A stretch of DNA of 64,000 nt from JBCFBK01 sp038562555 (GTDB lineage: Bacteria > Bacteroidota > Bacteroidia > Bacteroidales > Prolixibacteraceae): NCBI GenBank assembly GCA_038562555.1, contig JBCFBK010000010.1, positions 51,234-115,233 on the forward strand, read 5' to 3'. Position numbers and translations under genes: made by a program. Of this stretch, positions 51,860 to 60,182 are shown piece after piece. Within the stretch, counting starts at the first letter, position 1. Each line of letters begins with the position of its first letter. The notes under the pieces are model-generated. The model made no database searches and was not told where the DNA came from. It saw only the letters and a list, made by a program, of their open reading frames with translations.

Positions 51860-52603
51860 TTAACGGCGCATCATAACGTTTCCGCCACGTTCACGCATCT
51901 GTTGTTGCTGGACATCCATGAGTTTCCGGAATTCATTCCGGGAGATCCGGGTACCGGCTCCTGGCACCTTTAGTTCGCTTTTCTTCAGCGGCCTGAACTC
52001 AACGCCGGTGGCCACGATGACCCGCTCTCCATTGTTGATATCAACGGCGAGAACAGTGCCGGGTAGCGAATTAAATATTTCCGGTCCAAGGAAAGGCCTG
52101 ATCCTGCCGGTAAACCAGGCCGTGATTTCGCGCTTCCGGCCCTCTGATTCGTCGGTGTAATAAGCCTGCCTGCATTCATAGTCGAGAATGGTTTTAATTT
52201 CAGAACCAAATTTCCAGGGCGCTATTTTCAGCGTGTCTTCGATGAGGTAGTTTTTGCCCATGAATTCCTGCTGCGTTAACCGCTGTGCCTTTGTTTTATG
52301 GGTGTATGTTTCCATACGGGCTCCGCCCATCCTGATCCGGATGCCTCCGCCCCCGAATTCTTCCTCCTCCCCGTCGTCTTCAACTGTTCGATAAAGTGAT
52401 TCCTCCTGATTAAAGAAAAGCTGTTCGCTGCTCGTTCTGAATTCCGGCATCATGCTCTTCACTTCTTCCCGTTCCGGAGGTATATTCCGGTGCAGATTCA
52501 CACGTGTTTCGAAGGTGATCACACCTTCCTGCTCCTGCGCTCCTGCCGTCCCACCGAGCAGGACCATGAACATTGCAATTATTCCTTTTTTTTCCATAAC
52601 CAT
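51860..52603 (-). CDS. GLPGLI family protein
   Basis: A 247-aa exported protein with signal peptide (GIIAMFMVLLGGTAGAQ). Family features are GVITFETRVNLHRN at the mature start, FFNQEESLYRT, NYLIEDTLKIAPWKFG, LDYECRQAYYTDES, and ITAWFTGRIRPFLGPEIFNSLPGTVLAVD, where SLPGTVL replaces the eponymous GLPGLIL. A Gly- and Glu-rich insert (EEEEFGGGGIRIRMGG) and a Gln/Arg-rich end are unusual. Function unknown; commonly paired with TonB-type receptors, as here. Starts at ATG 52603 or 52597 fit better than the far upstream codon. Confidence 0.85.
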   Translation of the reverse strand: MVMEKKGIIAMFMVLLGGTAGAQEQEGVITFETRVNLHRNIPPEREEVKSMMPEFRTSSEQLFFNQEESLYRTVEDDGEEEEFGGGGIRIRMGGARMETYTHKTKAQRLTQQEFMGKNYLIEDTLKIAPWKFGSEIKTILDYECRQAYYTDESEGRKREITAWFTGRIRPFLGPEIFNSLPGTVLAVDINNGERVIVATGVEFRPLKKSELKVPGAGTRISRNEFRKLMDVQQQQMRERGGNVMMRR

Positions 52604-52670
52604 TTGTTTTGATATTGATTTTGCGAAGCTACGGCAATCATTCACCGATTCGGGTTAACGGATCTGGCAG

Positions 52671-52690
52671 TAAGGTTAATTAAGGTTAAT
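52671..52690. promoter_or_regulatory. Perfect 10-bp tandem direct repeat, candidate response-regulator operator
   Basis: TAAGGTTAAT occurs twice head to tail (52671-52680, 52681-52690) in the divergent spacer between the GLPGLI/receptor operon and the kinase/regulator operon, with a related GGTTAAC just upstream at about 52653. Two half sites one helical turn apart are typical of OmpR-family dimers. Confidence 0.55.
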
Positions 52691-52718
52691 GGATTTACCG
52701 CAACATAAAAAGGAAGCT

Positions 52719-52726
52719 TAACTTTG
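52719..52726 (+). promoter_or_regulatory. -7 box (TAACTTTG) of the kinase gene
   Basis: Matches TAnnTTTG, with a weak -33 (TTTA, 52694-52697). The direct repeat at 52671-52690 lies just upstream of the -33 position. Confidence 0.45.
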
Positions 52727-52758
52727 TAAAAACAGAGGCAGATTTCTTATGATTGACT

Positions 52759-54267
52759 ATGCAGCTATCTAAAAACACATTCACCGGAATCCTGATGGTC
52801 AGCAGCCTGATCCTGTTACTGATCCTCCAGGTACTGTGGCTTCAGAGCGCCAGGGAAAGGGCCTTTGATGATCTGCGCCGGGAAACGGGATTCTTGTTCA
52901 GAGCAACCTTGACGGCAATGAAAGATTCAATGCTGATAAAGAACATTGAGCCGATCAACGTTGATTCGTTGGCGGCCCCTGGCAATCCCCCGCTTGTGAC
53001 GGAAGGCTTGATCCGCTCCGCCGGAAAGAAAGACAACCGCCCAAAGTCCCCTTCCCGGGTACAGATCATTATGCAGTCACCGGGAGACTCTCTTCAAGAC
53101 AATGTATTATTCAAAACGATTGCTGCCGGAGTACGGGATATCCCGGCAGAAAACACGAACGGTCTGCGCCGGGCTTTCATTGTCCGGATCGGGACTGACT
53201 CCCTTAATCTTGATACCTTATCGGCCCGGTACCGGATGGCACTTGATGAAGCAGGGATCGATACCCGCTTCACCATCAGGCATTTCAATGCTCCGCCCGG
53301 CGAGCTCTATGATCGTATCATTAACCGAAACGATTCGCTAAAAAGCCCGGGGCAACCCCCTCTTTCAGTGTCAAAAGTAAAAAGCGTCACGATCCGCTAC
53401 GAACTGGCAGGAATAGATCCGGCCGACCGTTATGTACTTACGTTGACGGGCACAAAGAGCCAGCTCATGAGGGCAATCATGCCACAGATCCTGTTCTCCG
53501 TGTTCCTGACGCTGGTTATTACAAGTGCCTTTATTGTCATGCAACGAAGCATCCGCTCGCAGGAAAAGCTGATGAAAGTGAAAAATGATTTTATCAACAA
53601 TGTTACGCACGAACTGAAAACGCCCGTGGCCACCGTCAGTGTTGCCATCGAGGCCTTAAAAAACTTCAGGGCGCTGGATAATCCCGAACTCACCGGCGAA
53701 TACCTGGATATTGCCCAAAACGAGTTGAACCGGCTCACCCTGATGACCGATAAAATTCTGAGTACCTCTCTGTTTGAAAAGGGAACCATGACTTTTAGCC
53801 CGGATCAAATTGATTTCGACAATTTGATCCGGCAAATAACAGCGTCAATGAACCTCATTTTTGAAAAACGGAAAGCCGACGTCGCTTACAAAAAAGAAGG
53901 TACCGGTTTTGTTGTGGAAGGCAGTCATACCCATCTCACAAATGTCGTTTACAACCTGATCGACAACGCATTAAAATATAGTCCTGGCAAACCTGTAATC
54001 CGTATCCATTTAACAGCTAAGGCCGATAAACTGATTCTGTCGGTCACAGACAATGGCATCGGAATTCAGCCGGAATTTCAAAAAAAAGTGTTCGATAAAT
54101 TTTTCAGGGTACCCGCGGGTGATGTCCACAATGTAAAAGGGTACGGATTGGGGTTAAGCTATGTGTCGGCAGTCGTAAAAGATCATGGCGGGTCGGTGAA
54201 CATTGACAGTACTCCTGGTCAGGGAAGCTGCTTCACGGTATCACTCCCCAAAAAAGCTGGAGTATGA
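52759..54267 (+). CDS. Sensor histidine kinase
   Basis: A 502-aa membrane kinase: helix 1 (GILMVSSLILLLILQVLWLQS), a sensor domain of about 200 residues, helix 2 (ILFSVFLTLVITSAFIVMQ), the dimerisation/phosphoacceptor helix with NVTHELKTPVA (His284), and the ATPase domain with NLIDNALKYSP (N box), DNGIGI (G1), FDKFFRV (F box) and GYGLGLSYV (G2). The ATG at 52759 is preferred to the TTG two codons earlier. Its stop overlaps the next gene's start by 4 nt (ATGA), so the kinase and regulator are translationally coupled. Signal unknown. Confidence 0.93.
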   Translation: MQLSKNTFTGILMVSSLILLLILQVLWLQSARERAFDDLRRETGFLFRATLTAMKDSMLIKNIEPINVDSLAAPGNPPLVTEGLIRSAGKKDNRPKSPSRVQIIMQSPGDSLQDNVLFKTIAAGVRDIPAENTNGLRRAFIVRIGTDSLNLDTLSARYRMALDEAGIDTRFTIRHFNAPPGELYDRIINRNDSLKSPGQPPLSVSKVKSVTIRYELAGIDPADRYVLTLTGTKSQLMRAIMPQILFSVFLTLVITSAFIVMQRSIRSQEKLMKVKNDFINNVTHELKTPVATVSVAIEALKNFRALDNPELTGEYLDIAQNELNRLTLMTDKILSTSLFEKGTMTFSPDQIDFDNLIRQITASMNLIFEKRKADVAYKKEGTGFVVEGSHTHLTNVVYNLIDNALKYSPGKPVIRIHLTAKADKLILSVTDNGIGIQPEFQKKVFDKFFRVPAGDVHNVKGYGLGLSYVSAVVKDHGGSVNIDSTPGQGSCFTVSLPKKAGV

Positions 54268-54941
54268 CAAAAGTGCTTTACGTTGAAGACGAACCGTCGT
54301 TGGGAAGGATTGTGAAAGAAAGCCTTCAAAGCCGTGGTTTTGAGGTGATCATGATCACCGATGGGAAAGACGTTTTGGATGCCTTCAGAAAAATGGAACC
54401 CGATATTTGCGTGCTGGATATCATGCTGCCAACAAAAGACGGATATGCCCTGGCGGGTGAAATTCGTTCCGTCAGTCCGGATACGCCGCTCATTTTCGTC
54501 ACAGCAAAGACTAAAACAGAGGATCTGCTCAAAGGGTTTGAGTCGGGTGGAAATGACTATTTACGCAAACCTTTCAGCATGGAAGAACTGATTGCCCGGA
54601 TGAATAACCTGTTGAATCTGGTTCAGCTGAAAAAGCAGGCGCCCGCTAACCTGATTGATGTTGGTCGTTACGAATTCGATCCGCAGCGATACGAACTGCG
54701 TCTGAAAGGAATCGTCCGGAAGCTGTCGCACCGCGAAGCCACCCTGTTAAAGATGCTGTCTGACAAGCGCAATTCGCTGGTTTACCGGAAAGATATTCTT
54801 CTCCGGTTGTGGGGCGACGATTCATTTTTCAACTCGCGTAACCTTGACGTTTACATCACCAGGCTCCGCAGCTACCTGAAAGATGATCCCACCATCGAAA
54901 TTATGACCGTAAAAGGCATTGGTTACCATTTTGCTGTTTAG
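54264..54941 (+). CDS. OmpR/PhoB family response regulator
   Basis: A 225-aa regulator. The receiver domain has the acidic pair YVEDEPSLG, phosphoacceptor Asp52 in CVLDIMLP, and Lys in FVTAKTK. The C-terminal winged helix reads RKLSHREATLLKMLSDKRNSLVYRKDILLRLWG ... SRNLDVYITRLRSYLKDDP. The partner of the upstream kinase. It probably binds the direct repeat at 52671-52690 and controls the divergent receptor operon. Its stop codon overlaps the restored end of the convergent isomerase gene. Confidence 0.94.
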   Translation: MTKVLYVEDEPSLGRIVKESLQSRGFEVIMITDGKDVLDAFRKMEPDICVLDIMLPTKDGYALAGEIRSVSPDTPLIFVTAKTKTEDLLKGFESGGNDYLRKPFSMEELIARMNNLLNLVQLKKQAPANLIDVGRYEFDPQRYELRLKGIVRKLSHREATLLKMLSDKRNSLVYRKDILLRLWGDDSFFNSRNLDVYITRLRSYLKDDPTIEIMTVKGIGYHFAV

Positions 54942-55653
54942 GACTGGATGGCATTTTCATTAATCAGGCAAATAACCCGGGGATGCAACCATAAAAAAGA
55001 AGCAGGCACTGCAGTGCTTATTTTTTGGTCAGTAACTGTTTGGTAATACTTTTCTTTTGTGGTCCGCTGACCAGCATCAGGATCATTCCCGACTGCATAA
55101 TACCGGCCATTCCCAAAGTTAATCCGTAGGCCGGTTTTATTTCCATTTCAGACGCCATCGGGTGTTGCAATGATGAGGGAGAAAGATCAGAAACATGGCA
55201 TTCAGGCTGCAGAAACGCGGCGGGCTCGTTAAACGCGATGTGTCCATTCATTCCAATTCCCAATATGCACAAGTCGATCGGGCCCTCCCTGGCCAGCTTA
55301 TCCTGTATATTCCTGCATTCAAGGGCCGGATCGTCCGGATTACTGTTGAAACCAATATAGCGTTCACGACTGATTTGAAGGGGATCAATCAGATGCTTTT
55401 TCAAATAGGTTTCACACGTAGAAGGATGATCCATCGGTACTCCGCCCCATTCATCCAGTTTAATGATGCGTAAATGATCAAAAAGTTTAGGTTGTTCCTG
55501 AAATTTTTGCCCAAGCAGGCGATATGTTCCCGCAGGACTACCTCCCGTTGCCGCGCAAAGTAAAAGGTCCTTTTCCTTTTTAATTTCAGCAATGATCAGA
55601 TCACTGGCCTTCTGCCCCAACTCCCCATCTGTCCTTAAAATCTCAATTTCCAT
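54938..55653 (-). pseudogene. Galactosamine-6-phosphate isomerase/deaminase (NagB/AgaI-like), frameshifted near its 3' end
   Basis: The ATG at 55653 opens a 211-codon frame ending at 55018, about 28 residues short of the family. Features are CAATGGSPAGTY, IIKLDEWGG and GIGMNGHIAFNEP; Asn in place of the NagB catalytic Asp is the AgaI-type sequence. Past the stop, the other frame reads KISTAVPASFLWLHPRVICL, the normal C-terminus, ending at 54938. One extra A in the A6 run (T6 at 55021-55026) would restore a 238-aa protein of normal length. So this is a recent single-base deletion, a sequencing error, or slippage-dependent expression. The start lies 3 nt behind the Gfo/Idh/MocA stop, so it is in the same operon. 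It would open the way from amino-sugar phosphate to tagatose- or fructose-6-phosphate. Confidence 0.85.
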
Positions 55654-55656
55654 ACA

Positions 55657-57177
55657 TCATAACTTAAGTTCTCCCCAGCCCGTCCGGTATTCCCGCTTCA
55701 CAAACTGGTTGGCCGCTTCAAAATTGGTTATTTTCATATTCTCACCATCCCAGTTAAAGTTGATGTACCGGCCCGGATAAACAAATGCCTCCAGTTCGCC
55801 ATAGACCGGATCGATCCTTTTTATTTTTTTGCGGATATTAAAACTGCGCAGCAACAGGTTTCCCATCAGCACCGTTTCCGTGAGCGGACCGGCGTAGCCT
55901 TCAAACGGCGAATCGACTTCAGCATTGCCATAGCCTGCAATACAGGCATCAATCCATTGCCAGTAATGGCCATCCATATCACCTTCAACCCGTGGGTACT
56001 TTTTAGGAACATTAATCTCTTTGTTCATCGAAAGCGGCAGTAACACCGGGCTTCTTCCACCCCAGCCACACGCCGCTTTCGCTTTGGTGCCAATAAACAG
56101 GGTGCTGCCTTCATAATCATTCAAGCCGGTAAAATCACCGAGTATTTCGTTCATATTGCCTTCTCTCTCCAATTCTTCCGGACGTTCCGGAGCAATGCCA
56201 CCGTCCATCCAGTACAGGTCGAGGTCTTTGCCATTTTTCAATTTGTACTTAAACTTGATTGAGCTGGAAATCGGTCCGCTTTCCGGATACTGGGCCTCGG
56301 AAAAAATACCGTCATATACGGTACTGGCGCTGCCTGAAACTTCAGTCGGATAACCCAGCTCAAGCAACTTGAACGGGGGCCCCATGATATGACATCCCAT
56401 GTCGCCCAGAGCGCCGGTACCGAATTCCCACCACCCCCTCCAGTTGAAGGGCACTAAATTATCGATGTAGCCGGTTTGTTTTGCTGTTCCCAGCCAAAGG
56501 TCCCATTTCAGCTCTTTTGGAACAGCCGGACGGGCAGTTGGCCAGGCAATACCCTGCGGCCATACAGGCCGGTCGGTCCAGCAGTAAACTTTTTCGATCT
56601 CCCCGAGTATCCCCGCTTCCAGCCATTCACGTAAGGTCCGCATTCCTTCGCATGAAGCGCCCTGATCACCCATCTGAGTTACAACTTTATACTTTTTAGA
56701 AGCTTCTGTCAGGATGCGGGCTTCATAAATATCGTGTGACAGCGGCTTCTGAAGATACAGATGCTTCTTTAGCTGCATGGCAGCCAGGCCCACAACGGCA
56801 TGATTGTGATCGGGAATGGCAACGGTAACAGCGTCAAAATTCCGGCTTTCCTTTTCGAACAACTCCCGCCAGTCGTAATAAAAGGGCGCTTTCGGAAATT
56901 CCTTGCGCATGTCGGAAGCCATCCGGTCATCAACATCGCATAAGTGAGAGATCACCGCATTTTTTCGCGGCGTTTTCATCAGCGTATGGATATCGGCCGC
57001 GCCTTCACCTCCGCATCCGATAGCGGCAATATAGAGTTTATCGCTTGGAGCCACATGTCCAAGTCCGCTGACGGTATAACTCGGCAGGATTGTCACAGCA
57101 GCCACACCCGAAGCTGCCATTCCGACAAACTTTCTTCGCGAAATTTCATTTGGTTTGGTGTTTATCTTCATTTGCAA
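55657..57177 (-). CDS. Tat-exported Gfo/Idh/MocA family oxidoreductase
   Basis: A 506-aa NAD(P)-dependent oxidoreductase with a twin-arginine signal (EISRRKFVGMAASGVAA), so it works folded in the periplasm. The Rossmann motif is AAIGCGGEGAAD, the EKP-like motif reads LYLQKPLSHDIYEAR, and the C-terminal domain has WPQGIAWP, WDLWLGTAKQ and WWEFGTGALGDMGCHIMG, typical of the large Bacteroidota/Planctomycetota subfamily. These enzymes oxidise or reduce sugars, for example to 3-keto sugars. Operon partners are a DUF1080 protein upstream and the amino-sugar isomerase downstream (3-nt spacing). It does not look like the GH109 subgroup. Confidence 0.88.
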   Translation of the reverse strand: MQMKINTKPNEISRRKFVGMAASGVAAVTILPSYTVSGLGHVAPSDKLYIAAIGCGGEGAADIHTLMKTPRKNAVISHLCDVDDRMASDMRKEFPKAPFYYDWRELFEKESRNFDAVTVAIPDHNHAVVGLAAMQLKKHLYLQKPLSHDIYEARILTEASKKYKVVTQMGDQGASCEGMRTLREWLEAGILGEIEKVYCWTDRPVWPQGIAWPTARPAVPKELKWDLWLGTAKQTGYIDNLVPFNWRGWWEFGTGALGDMGCHIMGPPFKLLELGYPTEVSGSASTVYDGIFSEAQYPESGPISSSIKFKYKLKNGKDLDLYWMDGGIAPERPEELEREGNMNEILGDFTGLNDYEGSTLFIGTKAKAACGWGGRSPVLLPLSMNKEINVPKKYPRVEGDMDGHYWQWIDACIAGYGNAEVDSPFEGYAGPLTETVLMGNLLLRSFNIRKKIKRIDPVYGELEAFVYPGRYINFNWDGENMKITNFEAANQFVKREYRTGWGELKL

Positions 57178-57299
57178 TTGATTTTAATCGATTTGTAAGA
57201 TGCACATTGTAAAAAATATCCGATGGACACAAGAACAGGCAGACCGGAAACAGGAAGAGGGGTTGCAAGGTGTCAAGGTTACAGGGTTGCAAGGTATTC

Positions 57300-57425
57300 C
57301 GGCATAGAGCATAGCGCATAGCGAAGAATGGTGACAGGAAACCGTACTTACGACTAATTACTTACGACTTACGACTAATTTCTCGCTGCTCGCCACTCAC
57401 TACTCTTCTCTCTCGCGTCTTGCGT
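57300..57425 (-). repeat. Degenerate 7-bp tandem array, 18 units, starting at the DUF1080 stop codon
   Basis: Read on the gene strand from the base after the TAG stop, 126 bases split into 18 heptamers: acgcaag, acgcgag, agagaag, agtagtg, agtggcg, agcagcg, agaaatt, agtcgta twice, agtaatt, agtcgta, agtacgg, tttcctg, tcaccat, tcttcgc, tatgcgc, tatgctc, tatgccg. Further along (about 57261-57292) an 8-bp period takes over (ttgcaacc, ctgtaacc, ttgacacc, ttgcaacc). The block lies inside the DUF1080-oxidoreductase spacer. Confidence 0.8.
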
Positions 57426-58130
57426 CTATTCCTTCAGTGGCCTGACTGCAACTTTCCGGAAAAAAACAACATCTTTATCGCCATGATTTTGCAGTCCGAT
57501 ATATCCGTATTCCGGACGGGGGCCCCGAAAAGGTTCAAAGTCAAATTTACGTTCCGGAACGGGATCACCCTCTTTGTAATCGGTTACTTTCACGCCATTC
57601 ACGTAGACAATCGTTTGCAGACCGTCGAGGGTAATGTCCATCGTGTTCCATTCGGGTCCGGGCTTTCCTGATTTGGCAAGCGGCTTTGTTAAAGAATAAA
57701 GTCCTCCGGTGTAGTGATAGTCATCTTCGCCTGAAAGCTCAGGTTGATTGTCGATCTGAACTTCATATCCATAAAAGACAGGCATCCATTCTTCGTACGG
57801 TTCGATGGGGATCCGGATAAAAACTCCCGCATTACTGTTGGTTTCCTGCATTTTAAACTCCACGTGGATCGTACAGTTCCCGAACTTTTCGCCCGTCCAA
57901 TAGAGCAACCCCATTCCACCCTGCCCTTTGATCATACCATCTTCGACAATCATTGCCCCGGGTCCAACATGCTTCCACCCTGTAAGATCCCTGCCATTGA
58001 ATAACTGGCGCCAATCCTTCTGATCGCTTTTACTTTCTTTCTGCTTTGAAACCGCTTCAGCACTTGCCGGATTGACCAGCCCCAGCAAAAGCAACCCGGC
58101 CATCATTTGTTTGAAGATCATTTTTCGCAT
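57426..58130 (-). CDS. DUF1080 family protein (3-keto-disaccharide hydrolase-like, concanavalin fold)
   Basis: A 234-aa secreted protein with signal peptide (KQMMAGLLLLGLVNPASA). The domain reads WRQLFNGRDLTGWKHVG, GNCTIHVEFKMQETNSNAGVFIRIP, YGYEVQIDNQ, GPEWNTMDITLDGLQTIVYVNG and YGYIGLQNHGDKDVVFFRKVAVRPL, the full PF06439 pattern. Family members have been described as 3-keto-glucoside hydrolases working with Gfo/Idh/MocA oxidoreductases; both are present here. First gene of the operon. A clear promoter precedes it and a DeoR regulator is divergent. Confidence 0.88.
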   Translation of the reverse strand: MRKMIFKQMMAGLLLLGLVNPASAEAVSKQKESKSDQKDWRQLFNGRDLTGWKHVGPGAMIVEDGMIKGQGGMGLLYWTGEKFGNCTIHVEFKMQETNSNAGVFIRIPIEPYEEWMPVFYGYEVQIDNQPELSGEDDYHYTGGLYSLTKPLAKSGKPGPEWNTMDITLDGLQTIVYVNGVKVTDYKEGDPVPERKFDFEPFRGPRPEYGYIGLQNHGDKDVVFFRKVAVRPLKE

Positions 58131-58169
58131 ATCTGTCCTGTTTTATTGATTGAATATCTGACGTTCCAT

Positions 58170-58199
58170 CAAATTTAAACCAAATTTTTCAGTTTCAAA
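58170..58199 (-). promoter_or_regulatory. Promoter of the DUF1080-oxidoreductase-isomerase operon
   Basis: On the reverse strand TTTG (58199-58196) and TAAATTTG (58177-58170) are separated by 18 nt, one short of the optimum. It leaves a leader of about 35 nt before the ATG at 58130. Confidence 0.6.
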
Positions 58200-58419
58200 T
58201 CATTCCGTTAGCAAAAATTTTGTGGTTTCATTACGTTTCAATACAAATTCACTATTTTAGCCCTAAACTAAATAAAAAACTTTTTGACAGCCACTTAATA
58301 AAATTGAACAGGTTTCAATTAGGCTCTTTTATGTCGTTAGTATTTGGGATTGGAGGAACATCGTACATAGCGTTCCATTCCGATTTTAACTATATTGTCA
58401 GATGTTTAAATAAGAAGAC

Positions 58420-59214
58420 ATGGTCAACGATCAAGGTATGTCAACAGTCGAGAGACGGCGGATTATATTGGAAGAGCTCAGGCAAAACAAACAGATCTAC
58501 ATTCCGGAATTAAACCGAAAACTAGGGGTCAGTGAAGTTACCATACGAAAGGACCTGAGATACCTGGAAAAGAAAAATCTGTTGATTCGTTCCAGGGGAG
58601 GAGCCATGATCACAGTCAAAGTAGGCGATGATTTGTCGGTCGAAGAGCGAAAAATCCTGAACCTTGCACAAAAAAAACTGATTGCCGCCGCTGCCGCTTC
58701 CCTTATTAAAGAAGGCGATACAATCATTATCGATTCCGGCACAACACTGATGCAGCTCGCCCGTTTGCTTAAAGATTTCAAAGAGCTGACCATTATTACC
58801 AACGCTTTGGATATCGCCGTCAAATTATCGGAATCGAAGAATTTGAAAATAATCGTCCCGGGCGGTGTCTTCCGTCATAAATCATATTCACTGGTTGGCG
58901 TTACGGCAGTTGAAAATTTCCGGATGTTCAGGGCCGATAAATATTTTGTCAGCGCCGACGGGATCAATTCCGAAGGATTATTCACCTCCAACCTGGAGGA
59001 AGGGCAGATTGCAAAAATGATCATGTCGCACGCCAAAGAAAACATTGTGCTGGTCGATTCCGGCAAATTTGACCGGACAGGGACCATTAATTTTGCACCC
59101 TTATCAAAAATAGACATCCTGGTCACGGACAATAAGATACCTGGAAATCATTATCAGCACCTGACCGATTCCGGGATCAAAGTGATTGTTGCCACGGCAA
59201 ATGAAAAAGAATAA
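58420..59214 (+). CDS. DeoR/GlpR family transcriptional regulator
   Basis: A 264-aa regulator. The N-terminal helix-turn-helix reads TVERRRIILEELRQNKQIYIPELNRKLGVSEVTIRKDLRYLEKKNLLIRSRGGA, the DeoR signature. The C-terminal sugar-phosphate sensor has GDTIIIDSGTTLMQLARLL, TIITNALDIAVKL, VPGGVFR and ADKYFVSADGI. It resembles AgaR/GlpR. Divergent from the amino-sugar operon, which it probably represses until a sugar phosphate binds. A start at ATG 58438 (MSTVERRR) is equally plausible. Confidence 0.9.
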   Translation: MVNDQGMSTVERRRIILEELRQNKQIYIPELNRKLGVSEVTIRKDLRYLEKKNLLIRSRGGAMITVKVGDDLSVEERKILNLAQKKLIAAAAASLIKEGDTIIIDSGTTLMQLARLLKDFKELTIITNALDIAVKLSESKNLKIIVPGGVFRHKSYSLVGVTAVENFRMFRADKYFVSADGINSEGLFTSNLEEGQIAKMIMSHAKENIVLVDSGKFDRTGTINFAPLSKIDILVTDNKIPGNHYQHLTDSGIKVIVATANEKE

Positions 59215-59289
59215 TTACAGGACTTGAGTCCTCAGTTAACGGAAACTCTTGTATAAATTTTAAGCTCCTGTACGTTATAAATCAGGGTG

Positions 59290-60177
59290 TTATATCAATG
59301 TCCTTTCCAGCGGCGTGTATCCCGCCTCCCCCCACGTCTCACGGATCCCAAGCCCCCTTTTGAATTCTTCTTCATTAAAGGGTACATTTGCCAGCATTTT
59401 CCGCTCTTCAGCCGAAAAAACCCTTACACGATCGTAAAATCCGGGTATGGTGACATGGTTATTTTCATCATGCAGGGAGGCGAGCATTTTCGACAAAATA
59501 AGAATCGGGTTGGCAACGCCCCCGCCATAAGTCCCGCTGTGCAAATCCCTGACAGGGTCAGTCACTTCAACCGCTAATACGCTTGCTCCCCGGAAACCGG
59601 CTTCAAGTGAGGGTGTCTCCATCCCCATCATTTCATTATCGCTGATCAATACAAGATCTGCCCGCAACAAATCACCATGCTCTTTTAAAAAATTCCTTAG
59701 GCTGGGTGAACCGATCTCCTCCTCTCCTTCTATCAAAAATTTGACATTATGCTTAAGCCCACCGGTTTGAAGCATGACCTCCAAGGCTTTAAGGTGCATG
59801 TGAAACTGGCATTTGTCATCGGCAGCCCCCCGGGTGAAGATTTTGCCGTCCCGGATTACGGGACTAAACAGAGCCGATTGCCACTGCTCAGGTTCATCAG
59901 CGGGCTGAACATCATAATGGCCGTAAACCAGCACGATTGCCCTGTCATCTGAAAGAATTTTTTCTCCGTATACAACCGGATGTCCTTCGGTAGAAATCAC
60001 TTGTGCATGATCACATCCTGAGTTCAGCAAAAACTCCCTTATCCTTTGTGCACAGACGTCCATGTCCCGTTTATGTTCAGTCTTTGTACTGACAGATGGG
60101 ATACGGAGCAGGGCCATCAATTCTTCCAGAAACCGTTCCTGATTCTTTTCAAGATAATTCTTTTGACTTTGTTCCAT
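59290..60177 (-). pseudogene. M20 family peptidase (dipeptidase-like), C-terminally truncated
   Basis: The 295-aa frame follows the roughly 455-aa M20 dipeptidase family well up to GIRETWGEAGYTPLERT, then stops. Metal ligands VYGHYDVQP, RGAADDKCQ, EGEEEIGS and ISDNE are present, and the lid domain has started (DLHSGTYGGGVANPILIL). The rest of the lid and the C-terminal catalytic part with the last metal His are missing, and no frame in the 75 nt before the DeoR gene continues it. A deletion of about 480 bp at this junction is the simplest explanation. Unlikely to be active. Its start is 5 nt beyond the EamA stop on the same strand. Confidence 0.75.
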
Positions 60178-60182
60178 ATTCG

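Noticed and set aside
55657..57177. GH109 alpha-N-acetylgalactosaminidase
   Set aside because: The amino-sugar context is suggestive, but the central region matches the general Gfo/Idh/MocA subfamily and not the GH109 sequences as I remember them.
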